Source of the DNA: an uncultured Verrucomicrobiota bacterium | Lineage (GTDB): Bacteria > Verrucomicrobiota > Verrucomicrobiia > Limisphaerales > AAA164-E04 | Direction: 5' to 3' | Assembly: GCA_913061285.1 (NCBI GenBank) | Contig: CAJXVR010000018.1 | Location: forward strand, 1-43,266 | Length of the DNA stretch: 43,266 nucleotides | Shown: in pieces, positions 9,201 to 16,037 of the stretch | How the letters are laid out: the number at the start of each line of letters is the position of its first letter | How positions within the stretch are numbered: position 1 is the stretch's first letter | The notes under the pieces: generated by a model | What the model was told of the DNA's origin: nothing | Database searches by the model: none | Seen by the model: the letters and a program-made list of their open reading frames with translations, nothing else | Translations under genes and position numbers: made by a program

Positions 9201-9963
9201 CCATGAAGCCCCTCAGGTTGAGCTATTGAAACGGCTCCTGTCGGCAAGCGATTATCGTGTTCGAGCCTATGGAACCCGGGTGCTTGGGATGTGGGCGACT
9301 CGGCTTGAAGATCCATTGACGTTGCTTCGACAACGAATCCACGATGTCCATCCTCGAGTTCGATTGGAGGCGGTGATTGCTTCTAGCTACGTGCCGAGTG
9401 CCAATGCAGTGGCGGTAGCCACTGAGGTGCTAGACTCTGAAACAGATCCGTTTCTCGACTATGCTCTCCGCCAAAGCGCTCGTGCGCTACAGTCACGATG
9501 GGAAGATTCGTTGATGAAAAACGAACTGTCACTACGAAGTAATAAGCAGCGAGCTTATTTGCTGGAACTTTTGGGATCGCCTCCAGTGGAAGTTTCAGCT
9601 GGAGAGGATCTCTATCAAAAGGCCTGCTTAGCCTGCCATCAACCAGATGGGAAAGGGCTTGAGGGAGTCTATCCTTCGATTGCGCAGAGCGATTGGATAG
9701 AGGGGGACCAGGAACGTTTAATCAAAACGGTGCTTCATGGGCTTCAGGGCCTGATACACGTGAATGGCGTGGCATTTGAATCACTTGCTCGAGTGCCTAT
9801 GCCGCGTTTTGAGGGAATGAGCGACGAGGAAATAGCCGTCCTTCTGAGCTATGTCCGGAGCCATTTTGGGAATGATGCAAGCGAGGTAGACTCTGACGAT
9901 GTTGCCCGAGTGCGAGAACGTTCAGGTGAACGTATGCAACCGTGGACGGAATCTGAACTTTGA
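6229..9963 (+). CDS. secreted PVC multidomain protein: DUF1080, SGNH-like, PVC dehydrogenase propeller, HEAT, cytochrome c
   Basis: A 1244-residue exported protein with five parts. A signal peptide (to about 36) precedes a DUF1080/3-keto-disaccharide-hydrolase lectin-like domain (38-220; SLFDGHSFDGWEG is its hallmark). An SGNH-hydrolase-like domain follows (about 255-450), then the PVC-type membrane-bound dehydrogenase beta-propeller (about 555-925; FTVREGYAVNLFASE opening), HEAT-like repeats (about 935-1120), and a C-terminal cytochrome c domain. That last domain has C1133-L-A-C1136-H1137 and a likely axial Met in VPMPRF (M1191). The SGNH domain has G264-Q-E-N where the Ser nucleophile is expected, though D427/H430 are kept, so catalysis there is doubtful. 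Such proteins are common in Planctomycetes and Verrucomicrobia and are thought to oxidise sugars and pass electrons to a c-type chain. It is divergent from a sulfatase operon. Confidence 0.9.
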   Translation: MKFCFRAVTHRFFSTTLRLFAGLALVFIAPAGIAESVSLFDGHSFDGWEGDTEKTWRIREGAIVGGSLSGNPQNEFLATKRRFTNFRLRAEYKLVGTEGFVNGGIQFHSRRIEDPANEMIGYQADIGAGYSGSLYDESRRRTMLVRADETLVRQLEKPGEWNDYEIVAIGRQVELYLNGQRTAVWVEREEGIESEGQIALQIHGGCKAEIAFRNLTIDVLPSETVPAEAEVLSRIGNGQPMLPRGPFEEGRFAVGEGEVVVLVGQENLVREQESAFLESRLAAGFASKAPRFRSMAWEADTVYEQWRDLNFGDWSAQLETVGATMMIVQFGQMEALDGGNRVTEFKTAYHRLLDQFSRQTRRHVLISPMPFEQPLASNAPDLRQQNRVVKVYADAVRDVATQRQALFVDLFTPLLNRSEGAERLTNDGIHLHPRGLEIVAQIIAEQLGTLPVERADSALLLQAIREKNRVWFDCWRPSNWSFVYGDRISQKYGKAAGREPSLMQAFEKSRHLVEASDERIHTLARGGTVTLPVLVKQGADQVSPPALTPEEQLASFTVREGYAVNLFASERDGVVNPTQFSWDEKGRLYVACSPSYPQSRASELPADYILVLEDEDQDGRADRSWRFAEDLTMVQGLEPGPDGLYVCDFDQLLFLKDTDGDARADQREILFSGFGVGDTHQLINSITHGPGGALWFTQGLHALSVVETPWGIARLDRSGVWRLRPRTLRLEGFFGGGMAGMNCWGVAFDDFGQVFHKSGDRPDGYWTVPGMVRGADPLGSGSRHIASESYGASPEQYHPIGPLFKTSPKTTSLEIIGTRALPEEVQGAALIGGYFGAVAELHDFHDRGAGFETTQQAKLIRSNNNAFRPVDVSVGPDGGMYIADWYNPVIGHYQASYADPKRDKHHGRIWRITANDISPIRQPDLSGMNASELLDQLRSPERWTRYQAKRLLFYLPKPEVLRSANDWLSRLNPTDAGYERLLRELIGVFEAHEAPQVELLKRLLSASDYRVRAYGTRVLGMWATRLEDPLTLLRQRIHDVHPRVRLEAVIASSYVPSANAVAVATEVLDSETDPFLDYALRQSARALQSRWEDSLMKNELSLRSNKQRAYLLELLGSPPVEVSAGEDLYQKACLACHQPDGKGLEGVYPSIAQSDWIEGDQERLIKTVLHGLQGLIHVNGVAFESLARVPMPRFEGMSDEEIAVLLSYVRSHFGNDASEVDSDDVARVRERSGERMQPWTESEL

Positions 9964-9992
9964 CGGTTTCCGCAGCGTGATGCTCTTTGAAC

Positions 9993-10520
9993 GTGAATGA
10001 CGTGTCGGATCTTCAATTGCAGACAAAGCGTCTTGTATTGCGGCCCTATTCGAGCGGGGATTTGGAATCATTGCATCGTTTTCTCGGCGATCCAGAGACG
10101 ATGAGCTATTATCCTGAACCCTACTCACGAGAAAGAGTGCAAGGTGTGATTGAGCGAAATCAGAAAACGTGGCGAGAGTCTCACTTTGGTTTGCTGGTTG
10201 TGATCCAAAGGGAGAACAATGAGATTGTTGGAGATTGTGGGATCACCTTACAGAACATCGATGGAACAAGGGAATTTGAGGTTGGATACCGTTTTAGTAA
10301 AGATTATTGGGGGCGGGGTTACGCCTTGGAAGCGGCGAAAGCGGTTGTTGAATACGGGTTCCGAACACTGGGATCAAGGCGTCTTTGTAGCTACATGCCG
10401 ACTGAACACCACGCTTCAAGACGGGTTGCTGAGAAGGTGGGGATGACGTTTGAAAAGAGCTTTAGAAATTCGAACAACCGTGGCGTGCTCACCTCGGTCT
10501 ATTCCATCTCAGCGAGTTAA
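9993..10520 (+). CDS. GNAT-family N-acetyltransferase (RimJ/RimL type)
   Basis: A compact acetyltransferase that moves an acetyl group from acetyl-CoA to an amine. The opening QTKRLVLRPYSSGDLESLHRFLGDPETMSYY is the RimJ/RimL-type N-terminus. The acetyl-CoA loop is VGYRFSKDYWGRGYALEAAKAVVEYGF (Q/RxxGxG/A region: YWGRGYA), and the closing block is NHHASRRVAEKVGM-like (EHHASRRVAEKVGMTFE). I place the start at GTG 9993; a TTG six bases earlier is also possible and no clear ribosome-binding site decides it. The stop is one base before the ATG of the next gene, so the two are translationally linked. Substrate (ribosomal protein N-terminus, aminoglycoside or small amine) is unknown. Confidence 0.85.
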   Translation: MNDVSDLQLQTKRLVLRPYSSGDLESLHRFLGDPETMSYYPEPYSRERVQGVIERNQKTWRESHFGLLVVIQRENNEIVGDCGITLQNIDGTREFEVGYRFSKDYWGRGYALEAAKAVVEYGFRTLGSRRLCSYMPTEHHASRRVAEKVGMTFEKSFRNSNNRGVLTSVYSISAS

Positions 10521-10521
10521 G

Positions 10522-11901
10522 ATGCCAGGGGACCGACTGCAGAGGGTTGTTTGGGCACTGGATCATAGCTGCCCCATGCGGACGGGTTCCGATCCCAAAC
10601 GTCCGTGTGACGTCGAAGCGGAACTGGAATCGTTGGTAATGTACGAGGAGGCACTGAGAGAGGGGACAAGTCCGGTTGAATTGCTCGACGACGTTCTAAT
10701 AACCGGAACGCGCCCATTGGGTGATCCGTTCTATTTGGGCCGTGACCAGAATCTTTCCGTGCCGGAAACAGGATGGTGCGTTTCCAGCCAATTCAGGAAC
10801 TGGGGCGGGGCGGAGAGTTTGTTTCGAGAGTGTGGAGCCTGCCAAGTAAACCCTAGAAAACATCGCTTGGCTGGCTGTCACGGTAGCTTCTATTTAGATC
10901 CAGATTCCGTGGCTCTGAACGAGTTATTGGTATCGTGTGTCGGCGAGCTCGGGTTAGGAGAAATTTATCGCGAGTGCTTTGATATGACGAACCCTCTCTA
11001 TTACGGTTTGTGGACTCGACCGACAATGGATTCAAGAGCTCAGTCCGTGATGTTGATTTTACTCGATCATCTGGCGAATCAAAACGGTTTTTTGGATACC
11101 TGCTCAGCCTCTGAGTTACAGGGGCTGAAGCGATTTTGTAGCGGATTGAAATTGGCCCATGAGCAAGGCGTTATGATTCACGTCGAGCTACTTGCTCCAG
11201 GAAGACAAGTATTGGATGTCCTTTCGATTTTTCCTCATTGCCCAGCTTGTCGAGCGAGTGCGCTCGACCAACCGTGGCAACGACCATATCCCAGTGCCCT
11301 CCAGTTGTGCTCAGCATGTGGTATGAAGTTTTCACCGTCTGAAACCGCGAGTTCACAGCGGATAGTCAGCCTGGGATCCAATTTGTATGACTTGCTCCGG
11401 GAGAAGGGCTACCGAGCTCTCTCTGTGTCGTTCTTGGCGCGACGAGCATGCCCTTCGACTGAGGCGTCAGCGATTGTTGACGCCATTGTCAAGACGATTG
11501 AGGAAGAGCGGGTTTTTGAAGAACATCTCAAGACTATTCGTGATCGACAGCGTGAATTCTTACGCGACCGGGTTTATGCTGGACTAGCTTCGGTGTCACC
11601 ACCTCCCTCAGATGTTATTGAAGTGGATTCCCGTTCTATCGATGATCAGGTTTGGTTTGAGTCCAAGGCCTTCGAGCTTGTTCTAGAGCGAGCGATGGAT
11701 CTGGGCGTGACGGTTCGTTATATGAGCCATATCGGAAAGACAGCATCGGATGAAAAGCATATCTGGGAACAGATAGGAAACCCTTTAATTCGCTTGAAAG
11801 AATGGACCGCTGGCGGTTGTCAGGGAAAGTTTTCCGCACTGCTAATTGTGCCCAATCAGATTTTGAATTCTGTAGATAAGGACGATAATGAGGAAGAATA
11901 A
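10522..11901 (+). CDS. Cys-rich protein of unknown function with two CxxC zinc-type motifs
   Basis: I do not recognise this 459-residue protein. It has no signal peptide or membrane segment. Two paired Cys sites are visible: C104-x2-C107 with C119-H120, and C240-x2-C243 with C263-x2-C266, the latter looking like a genuine zinc ribbon (CPAC...CSAC). A charged, probably helical stretch follows at about 330-370. The ATG at 10522 is chosen because it begins one base after the GNAT stop; the frame stays open for 24 codons upstream, but those overlap the acetyltransferase. MtfA starts 12 bp downstream, so GNAT, this gene and mtfA form a run. A nucleic-acid-binding or metal-sensing role is possible but only inference. 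Confidence 0.75.
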   Translation: MPGDRLQRVVWALDHSCPMRTGSDPKRPCDVEAELESLVMYEEALREGTSPVELLDDVLITGTRPLGDPFYLGRDQNLSVPETGWCVSSQFRNWGGAESLFRECGACQVNPRKHRLAGCHGSFYLDPDSVALNELLVSCVGELGLGEIYRECFDMTNPLYYGLWTRPTMDSRAQSVMLILLDHLANQNGFLDTCSASELQGLKRFCSGLKLAHEQGVMIHVELLAPGRQVLDVLSIFPHCPACRASALDQPWQRPYPSALQLCSACGMKFSPSETASSQRIVSLGSNLYDLLREKGYRALSVSFLARRACPSTEASAIVDAIVKTIEEERVFEEHLKTIRDRQREFLRDRVYAGLASVSPPPSDVIEVDSRSIDDQVWFESKAFELVLERAMDLGVTVRYMSHIGKTASDEKHIWEQIGNPLIRLKEWTAGGCQGKFSALLIVPNQILNSVDKDDNEEE

Positions 11902-11913
11902 GGGGAGTCAGGG

Positions 11914-12696
11914 ATGATTGGTCGTTGGTTTCGAGAACGACGGCGAAAAGGCATTTTGAAAACGCCGTTTCCTACCGGATGGATAGCTTGGTTGGAACGA
12001 CGCGTCCCTCACTTCGATTCCTTGTCACCTCAAGAGCAAGGAGTGCTGCGTTCAATGGTTCAGATCTTTGTCGCAGAGAAAGAATGGGAGGGCTGTCAAG
12101 GGGTTGAGATTACCGATGAGATCAAGGTGACAATCGCTGGCCAGGCTTGTTTGCTCTTGTTGGGGTTGGATCATAACTATTTTTACAATGTTAGGAACGT
12201 TCTCGTTTTTCCTCAGCACTACATTCCCAAACACCAAACGATGGATGGTCAAGGGGTCGTTCACCAGAGTCGTCAGGCCGTGTTAGGGCAGGCGTCCTGT
12301 GATGGCCCTGTCGTTCTTTCTTGGATTAGTTCTCGGGAGGGAGGTTTGAATGCGCATGATGGAAGGAATGTTGTGTTGCACGAGTTCGCTCACAAATTAG
12401 ACTTTATGGATGGCTTTGCCAACGGCGTGCCCATCTTGAGAAGTCGTAAGAACTATGGACGCTGGTTCAAAGTCATGCAGCGTGAATACGAGGTGCTTGT
12501 CGCGCGCTCAGAGAGCCGGAAAGCGACGCTCTTAGATGACTACGGGGCAACCAATCCAGGAGAGTTCTTTGCGGTCTCCGTTGAGTGTTTCTTTGAGAAA
12601 CCCGAGCCGATGCGTCGACAACACGAGGGACTCTATCATATTCTTTCAGAATACTTCGGTCAGGATCCCGCAGCGAGATTGTCCTCGGATCGTTGA
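11914..12696 (+). CDS. mtfA: MtfA-type zinc metallopeptidase (family M90)
   Basis: A 260-residue cytosolic peptidase of the MtfA family. In Escherichia coli MtfA binds the repressor Mlc and releases PtsG expression; whether that role applies here is doubtful because no PTS gene is seen. The HExxH site is H156-E157-F-A-H160 in VVLHEFAHKLDFMDG, and the third ligand is likely E217 in PGEFFAVSVECFFEKP. The N-terminal WFRERRRKGILKTPFP and the VLVFPQHY stretch also follow the family. It starts 12 bp after the unknown Cys-rich gene, in the same operon. Length matches the family. Confidence 0.93.
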   Translation: MIGRWFRERRRKGILKTPFPTGWIAWLERRVPHFDSLSPQEQGVLRSMVQIFVAEKEWEGCQGVEITDEIKVTIAGQACLLLLGLDHNYFYNVRNVLVFPQHYIPKHQTMDGQGVVHQSRQAVLGQASCDGPVVLSWISSREGGLNAHDGRNVVLHEFAHKLDFMDGFANGVPILRSRKNYGRWFKVMQREYEVLVARSESRKATLLDDYGATNPGEFFAVSVECFFEKPEPMRRQHEGLYHILSEYFGQDPAARLSSDR

Positions 12697-12780
12697 GCTG
12701 AACGGGCGTGGCGCGATGGGGTGATGAAGTTTTCATTCGTGAATGATTTAGTTTGGAGTGTTTACTAGAGGAATGGATTG

Positions 12781-13923
12781 ATGATTGAAATATTGAGTCG
12801 ACGAATGGTTGGCGTAATTGGTGGACTTGCTTGTGGGCTTCTCGGCCTCTCTTCCGAAGCAGAGATAAGCAAGGAAGTGCTGTGGCAATCAGGGGAAGGT
12901 GGCTATCACACCTATCGTATTCCCTCGATTATTAAAACGAACAACGGAAGCCTTTTAGCGTTTTGCGAGGGGAGAAAAGGTGGAAGAAGCGATGCTGGCG
13001 ATATTGATCTCTTGATGAAGCGATCAATCGATGGTGGCAAGTCGTGGGGGCGCTCTGAAGTTCTTTGGGATGATGGCGAGAATACCTGTGGTAATCCTTG
13101 TCCCGTTGTCGATCAAGCAACGGGGATCGTTTGGTTGTTGCTGACGCATAACCTTGGCGTTGATCATGAATCGCAGATCGTTGCAGGAACCGGGAAAGGA
13201 AGCCGGACTGTTTGGGTGACATCGAGTCAAGACGATGGAGTGACTTGGCGGGAGCCGCATGAAATCACCTCCACGACGAAGGAAACGGACTGGACCTGGT
13301 ACGCGACGGGACCGGGGGTGGGAATCCAGCTGCGAAACTCTGCCCAAGCAGGACGTATGGTCATTCCCTGTGATCACAAAGTTCTGGGCTCGAAAACCCT
13401 TTTTTCTCATGTGATTTACTCCGATGACCACGGAATGACCTGGCGTCTCGGCGGTAAGTCGTTCGAGTCAGAAAACAACGAATGCCAGGTAGTTGAACTG
13501 GAAGACGGGCGCTTGCTCTTGAATATGCGGCACTATGATCGAGACCGCATGACTCGTTCTTTGAGTTATAGTGAGGATGCCGGAATGACCTGGTCGGGGA
13601 ATTTCTTTCATTCGACATTGGTCGATCCGATATGTCAGGCGGCCCTCATTTCACTGACTGCGGGAAGAACCTCCTCGCTTTTATTCTCCAATCCGGATAG
13701 TCAGACCAAACGGCATCGGATGACCGTTCGCTTCTCTCCGGATGAAGGGCGTCGGTGGCCGAAATCTCTCTTGCTCCACGCTGGACCGGCGGCCTATTCC
13801 TCTTTGGTTGAAATGGGTGAGGGACGCTTCGCTTGCCTCTACGAGTGCGGGGAACGCTCTAGCTATGAGACGATTACCTTGGCTGTATTGACCCTCAATG
13901 ATCTTTCGGTTCGATCGGAGTGA
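12781..13923 (+). CDS. secreted exo-alpha-sialidase-like enzyme (GH33 type)
   Basis: A 380-residue exported six-bladed-propeller glycosidase. A hydrophobic signal region (VIGGLACGLLGLSSEA) leads into YHTYRIPS, the RIP motif with the first carboxylate-binding Arg (R47 in the TTG-start count). Five Asp-box-like repeats are seen: SIDGGKSW, SQDDGVTW, SDDHGMTW, SEDAGMTW and SPDEGRRW. Likely catalytic residues are the Asp in GRSDAGDIDL, the Glu in SENNECQVVE, and the Tyr in GPAAYSSL. These enzymes release terminal sialic acid or related nonulosonic acids. ATG 12781 is preferred over the TTG at 12778; an AGAGGA box lies about 9 bases upstream. It sits 84 bp after mtfA. Some members of the fold have other substrates. 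Confidence 0.88.
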   Translation: MIEILSRRMVGVIGGLACGLLGLSSEAEISKEVLWQSGEGGYHTYRIPSIIKTNNGSLLAFCEGRKGGRSDAGDIDLLMKRSIDGGKSWGRSEVLWDDGENTCGNPCPVVDQATGIVWLLLTHNLGVDHESQIVAGTGKGSRTVWVTSSQDDGVTWREPHEITSTTKETDWTWYATGPGVGIQLRNSAQAGRMVIPCDHKVLGSKTLFSHVIYSDDHGMTWRLGGKSFESENNECQVVELEDGRLLLNMRHYDRDRMTRSLSYSEDAGMTWSGNFFHSTLVDPICQAALISLTAGRTSSLLFSNPDSQTKRHRMTVRFSPDEGRRWPKSLLLHAGPAAYSSLVEMGEGRFACLYECGERSSYETITLAVLTLNDLSVRSE

Positions 13924-13985
13924 CAGTCTTAGCCCTGGTGGCTGTTTACGATCCGTTCGGCTATTGGGAGCGGCCTTGGGCAGAT

Positions 13986-15956
13986 TTAGAGTTTCTCGTC
14001 GCTTGCTTCGTTAGACGATTCAACGACCTCGCGGAGCTTAGATCCGAGCGCTTCAACACCGAAGGGTTTCATCAGAAAACCATCAAATTTGGTATCCCCG
14101 ATTTCCTCTATAGAATGGGTTTCTTCAAAGCCGCTCATGAGAATAACTTTAATCGACGGATAGATTTCTCTGATTGCGCGGAGCGTCGATGGTCCGGATT
14201 GAACGGGCATTGAAAGATCGAGCAGAATAAGGTCGATGTTTTGACGCGGATTGCCGAGGTGGGCGAGTGCCTCTGTTCCTGATGCGGCGGCGATAACGCG
14301 GCACCCTAGATGCTTGAGCATTCGGATCGCGATATCTCTGACCTGCGGCTCGTCATCGACGACCATAATATGGCCATGGTAATTCCATGAGGTATCAAAG
14401 GATGCAGCTGACGGCACCGGGTCGGCGGGAATGGAATTCGCTTCTGGAAAGTAGATCGAGAACGTTGAACCGGTTCCAGGGATAGATTCTACGGAGAGAA
14501 TGCCGTTGTGGTTTAGCACGATATCTTTAAGCGCTGCGAATCCAACGACGTCTGTATAGACATCTTCGCTAGAATTGAGAGACGCGTGAAGACGGGATAG
14601 CGTCTCATTCGGTATCCCGGCTCCGTTGTCCGATATCTCAAGGCAAATATATGAAGAACCTTTTTCCTCCGCTTGAATGACGGCATGTTCGAAGTTTATC
14701 TCCTTCAAGCAGCTCTGTGTGGTGCTGAGTGTGATACATCCTTGATTGGACCCGATTGATTCTCTTGCGTTGATGACAAGTGTTATCAAGGCTTGAATGA
14801 TTTGATTCGGGTTGAGAGGGACAGGGGGCACAGTCTTGGTAGGTTGCAGGTCGAGTTGGATGTTTCCGCTAAGTGCCGCATTGAAAAGCTGTTCGTTATC
14901 GTGAATAAGAACGTCAAGGGCGATAGATTCGGGTAGCGATTCACTGCTGCTCGCGTAGGCTTGGAGCTGTCCGCAGAGACTCGCCGCGCGTCGTGACGCC
15001 TGCTTAATCATGTTGACTGACGGTGCCCCGGGACTGTGTTCAGAAATTTCTAGCGATAGCACTTCGGCGTGCCCCATGATGCCGGCCAGGAGGTTGTTGA
15101 AGTCATGGGCGACGCCACCAGCGAGCAATCCCAGGCTTTCGAGCTTTTGATGATCACGCTGCGTGCGTTCGAGATCAGAATGCATTGGGCTGGTTTTTTC
15201 ATCCTCACTAGCTGTTCGTAGTTCTACCAGGAAACAAGGGCCTTTTTCCCACTCGATTGGCATCAGCTTGGCGTCAACCAGAGTTCTTTCGTTGCCCGTG
15301 CGAGGCCACTCTATTCTGCGATGGACTCCTGGCGTAAGCGGGATTTCGAGGCGGGCGCCTATGAGCGACAAAGGGAAGGCTAGAAGTTGCTCTGCCGCTC
15401 GATTCGTAAAGAGAATCGTTCCCTGGGTATCGATGACCCCAAGTGCCATCTCAATACTCTCCATAATTCGTCGAAGTTCGTAGTCGTGTTGCTGCAGACG
15501 TTTTTGAAGCCGCTTACTTCGAATCATGGCGTGAATGATCGACTGGAGAGCGAGAGGATCGAGAGGGGTTCTGGTGACAATCGCGTCGACGCCAGCTATC
15601 GTTTGGACGGTCGTGATTTCTTGGTCGGCGGGACCGCACATCGCCACAATTGGCAGCTCTGGGGCGATGGTTTTGACTGCGCTAATGAGTTCCCGGGGCT
15701 CCGGCCCGTCTGAGATATCAGTCCCAATGAGGATGATGTCGTAGGAATAATTTCTTAGTAGCTCTAAGCCTTCCTTTAAAGATGGCGAATATTTAAATTG
15801 GCCCCCGAAAAGCGATGGCATATCAACAAGTCGTTGAATGATCTCAGCGCCATCGGTAGAGCTGTCTACCAAAAGGAGACTAAATCGGTCTGACGTGGCA
15901 GTAGGCGTGGGCGTGTGTCGTGAATTGCTTGAGATCGGGTGAAAATATCCTAGCAC
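13986..15956 (-). CDS. hybrid sensor histidine kinase (pseudo-receiver, PAS, HisKA, HATPase, receiver)
   Basis: A 656-residue soluble hybrid kinase. Order: N-terminal receiver-like domain (about 25-145), PAS (about 160-245), HisKA with phosphoacceptor H284 in GGVAHDFNN, HATPase with N-box VINARES (N396) and G1 box DNGAGIP (443-449), and a C-terminal receiver with D535/D536, D580 and K630. The C-terminal receiver is complete. The N-terminal one aligns G78 to the phosphoacceptor Asp (YDIILIGTD against IDLILLDLS), and the conserved Lys before Pro is Thr (T130), so it probably cannot be phosphorylated. The GTG at 15956 is taken as start. No partner regulator or obvious target gene is adjacent; it is convergent with the sialidase gene across 62 bp. 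Confidence 0.9.
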   Translation of the reverse strand: MLGYFHPISSNSRHTPTPTATSDRFSLLLVDSSTDGAEIIQRLVDMPSLFGGQFKYSPSLKEGLELLRNYSYDIILIGTDISDGPEPRELISAVKTIAPELPIVAMCGPADQEITTVQTIAGVDAIVTRTPLDPLALQSIIHAMIRSKRLQKRLQQHDYELRRIMESIEMALGVIDTQGTILFTNRAAEQLLAFPLSLIGARLEIPLTPGVHRRIEWPRTGNERTLVDAKLMPIEWEKGPCFLVELRTASEDEKTSPMHSDLERTQRDHQKLESLGLLAGGVAHDFNNLLAGIMGHAEVLSLEISEHSPGAPSVNMIKQASRRAASLCGQLQAYASSSESLPESIALDVLIHDNEQLFNAALSGNIQLDLQPTKTVPPVPLNPNQIIQALITLVINARESIGSNQGCITLSTTQSCLKEINFEHAVIQAEEKGSSYICLEISDNGAGIPNETLSRLHASLNSSEDVYTDVVGFAALKDIVLNHNGILSVESIPGTGSTFSIYFPEANSIPADPVPSAASFDTSWNYHGHIMVVDDEPQVRDIAIRMLKHLGCRVIAAASGTEALAHLGNPRQNIDLILLDLSMPVQSGPSTLRAIREIYPSIKVILMSGFEETHSIEEIGDTKFDGFLMKPFGVEALGSKLREVVESSNEASDEKL

Positions 15957-16037
15957 GGTCTCGGTAGCAAATTGAAAATGCTTGTCTGTTGGTCGCTCCG
16001 TCGTACTGCTGCATACCTGAAACGGAGGGCTTCCTAT

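Noticed and set aside
10450-10521. 24-codon upstream extension of the Cys-rich protein
   Set aside because: It overlaps the GNAT coding region entirely; ATG 10522, one base after the GNAT stop, is far more natural.
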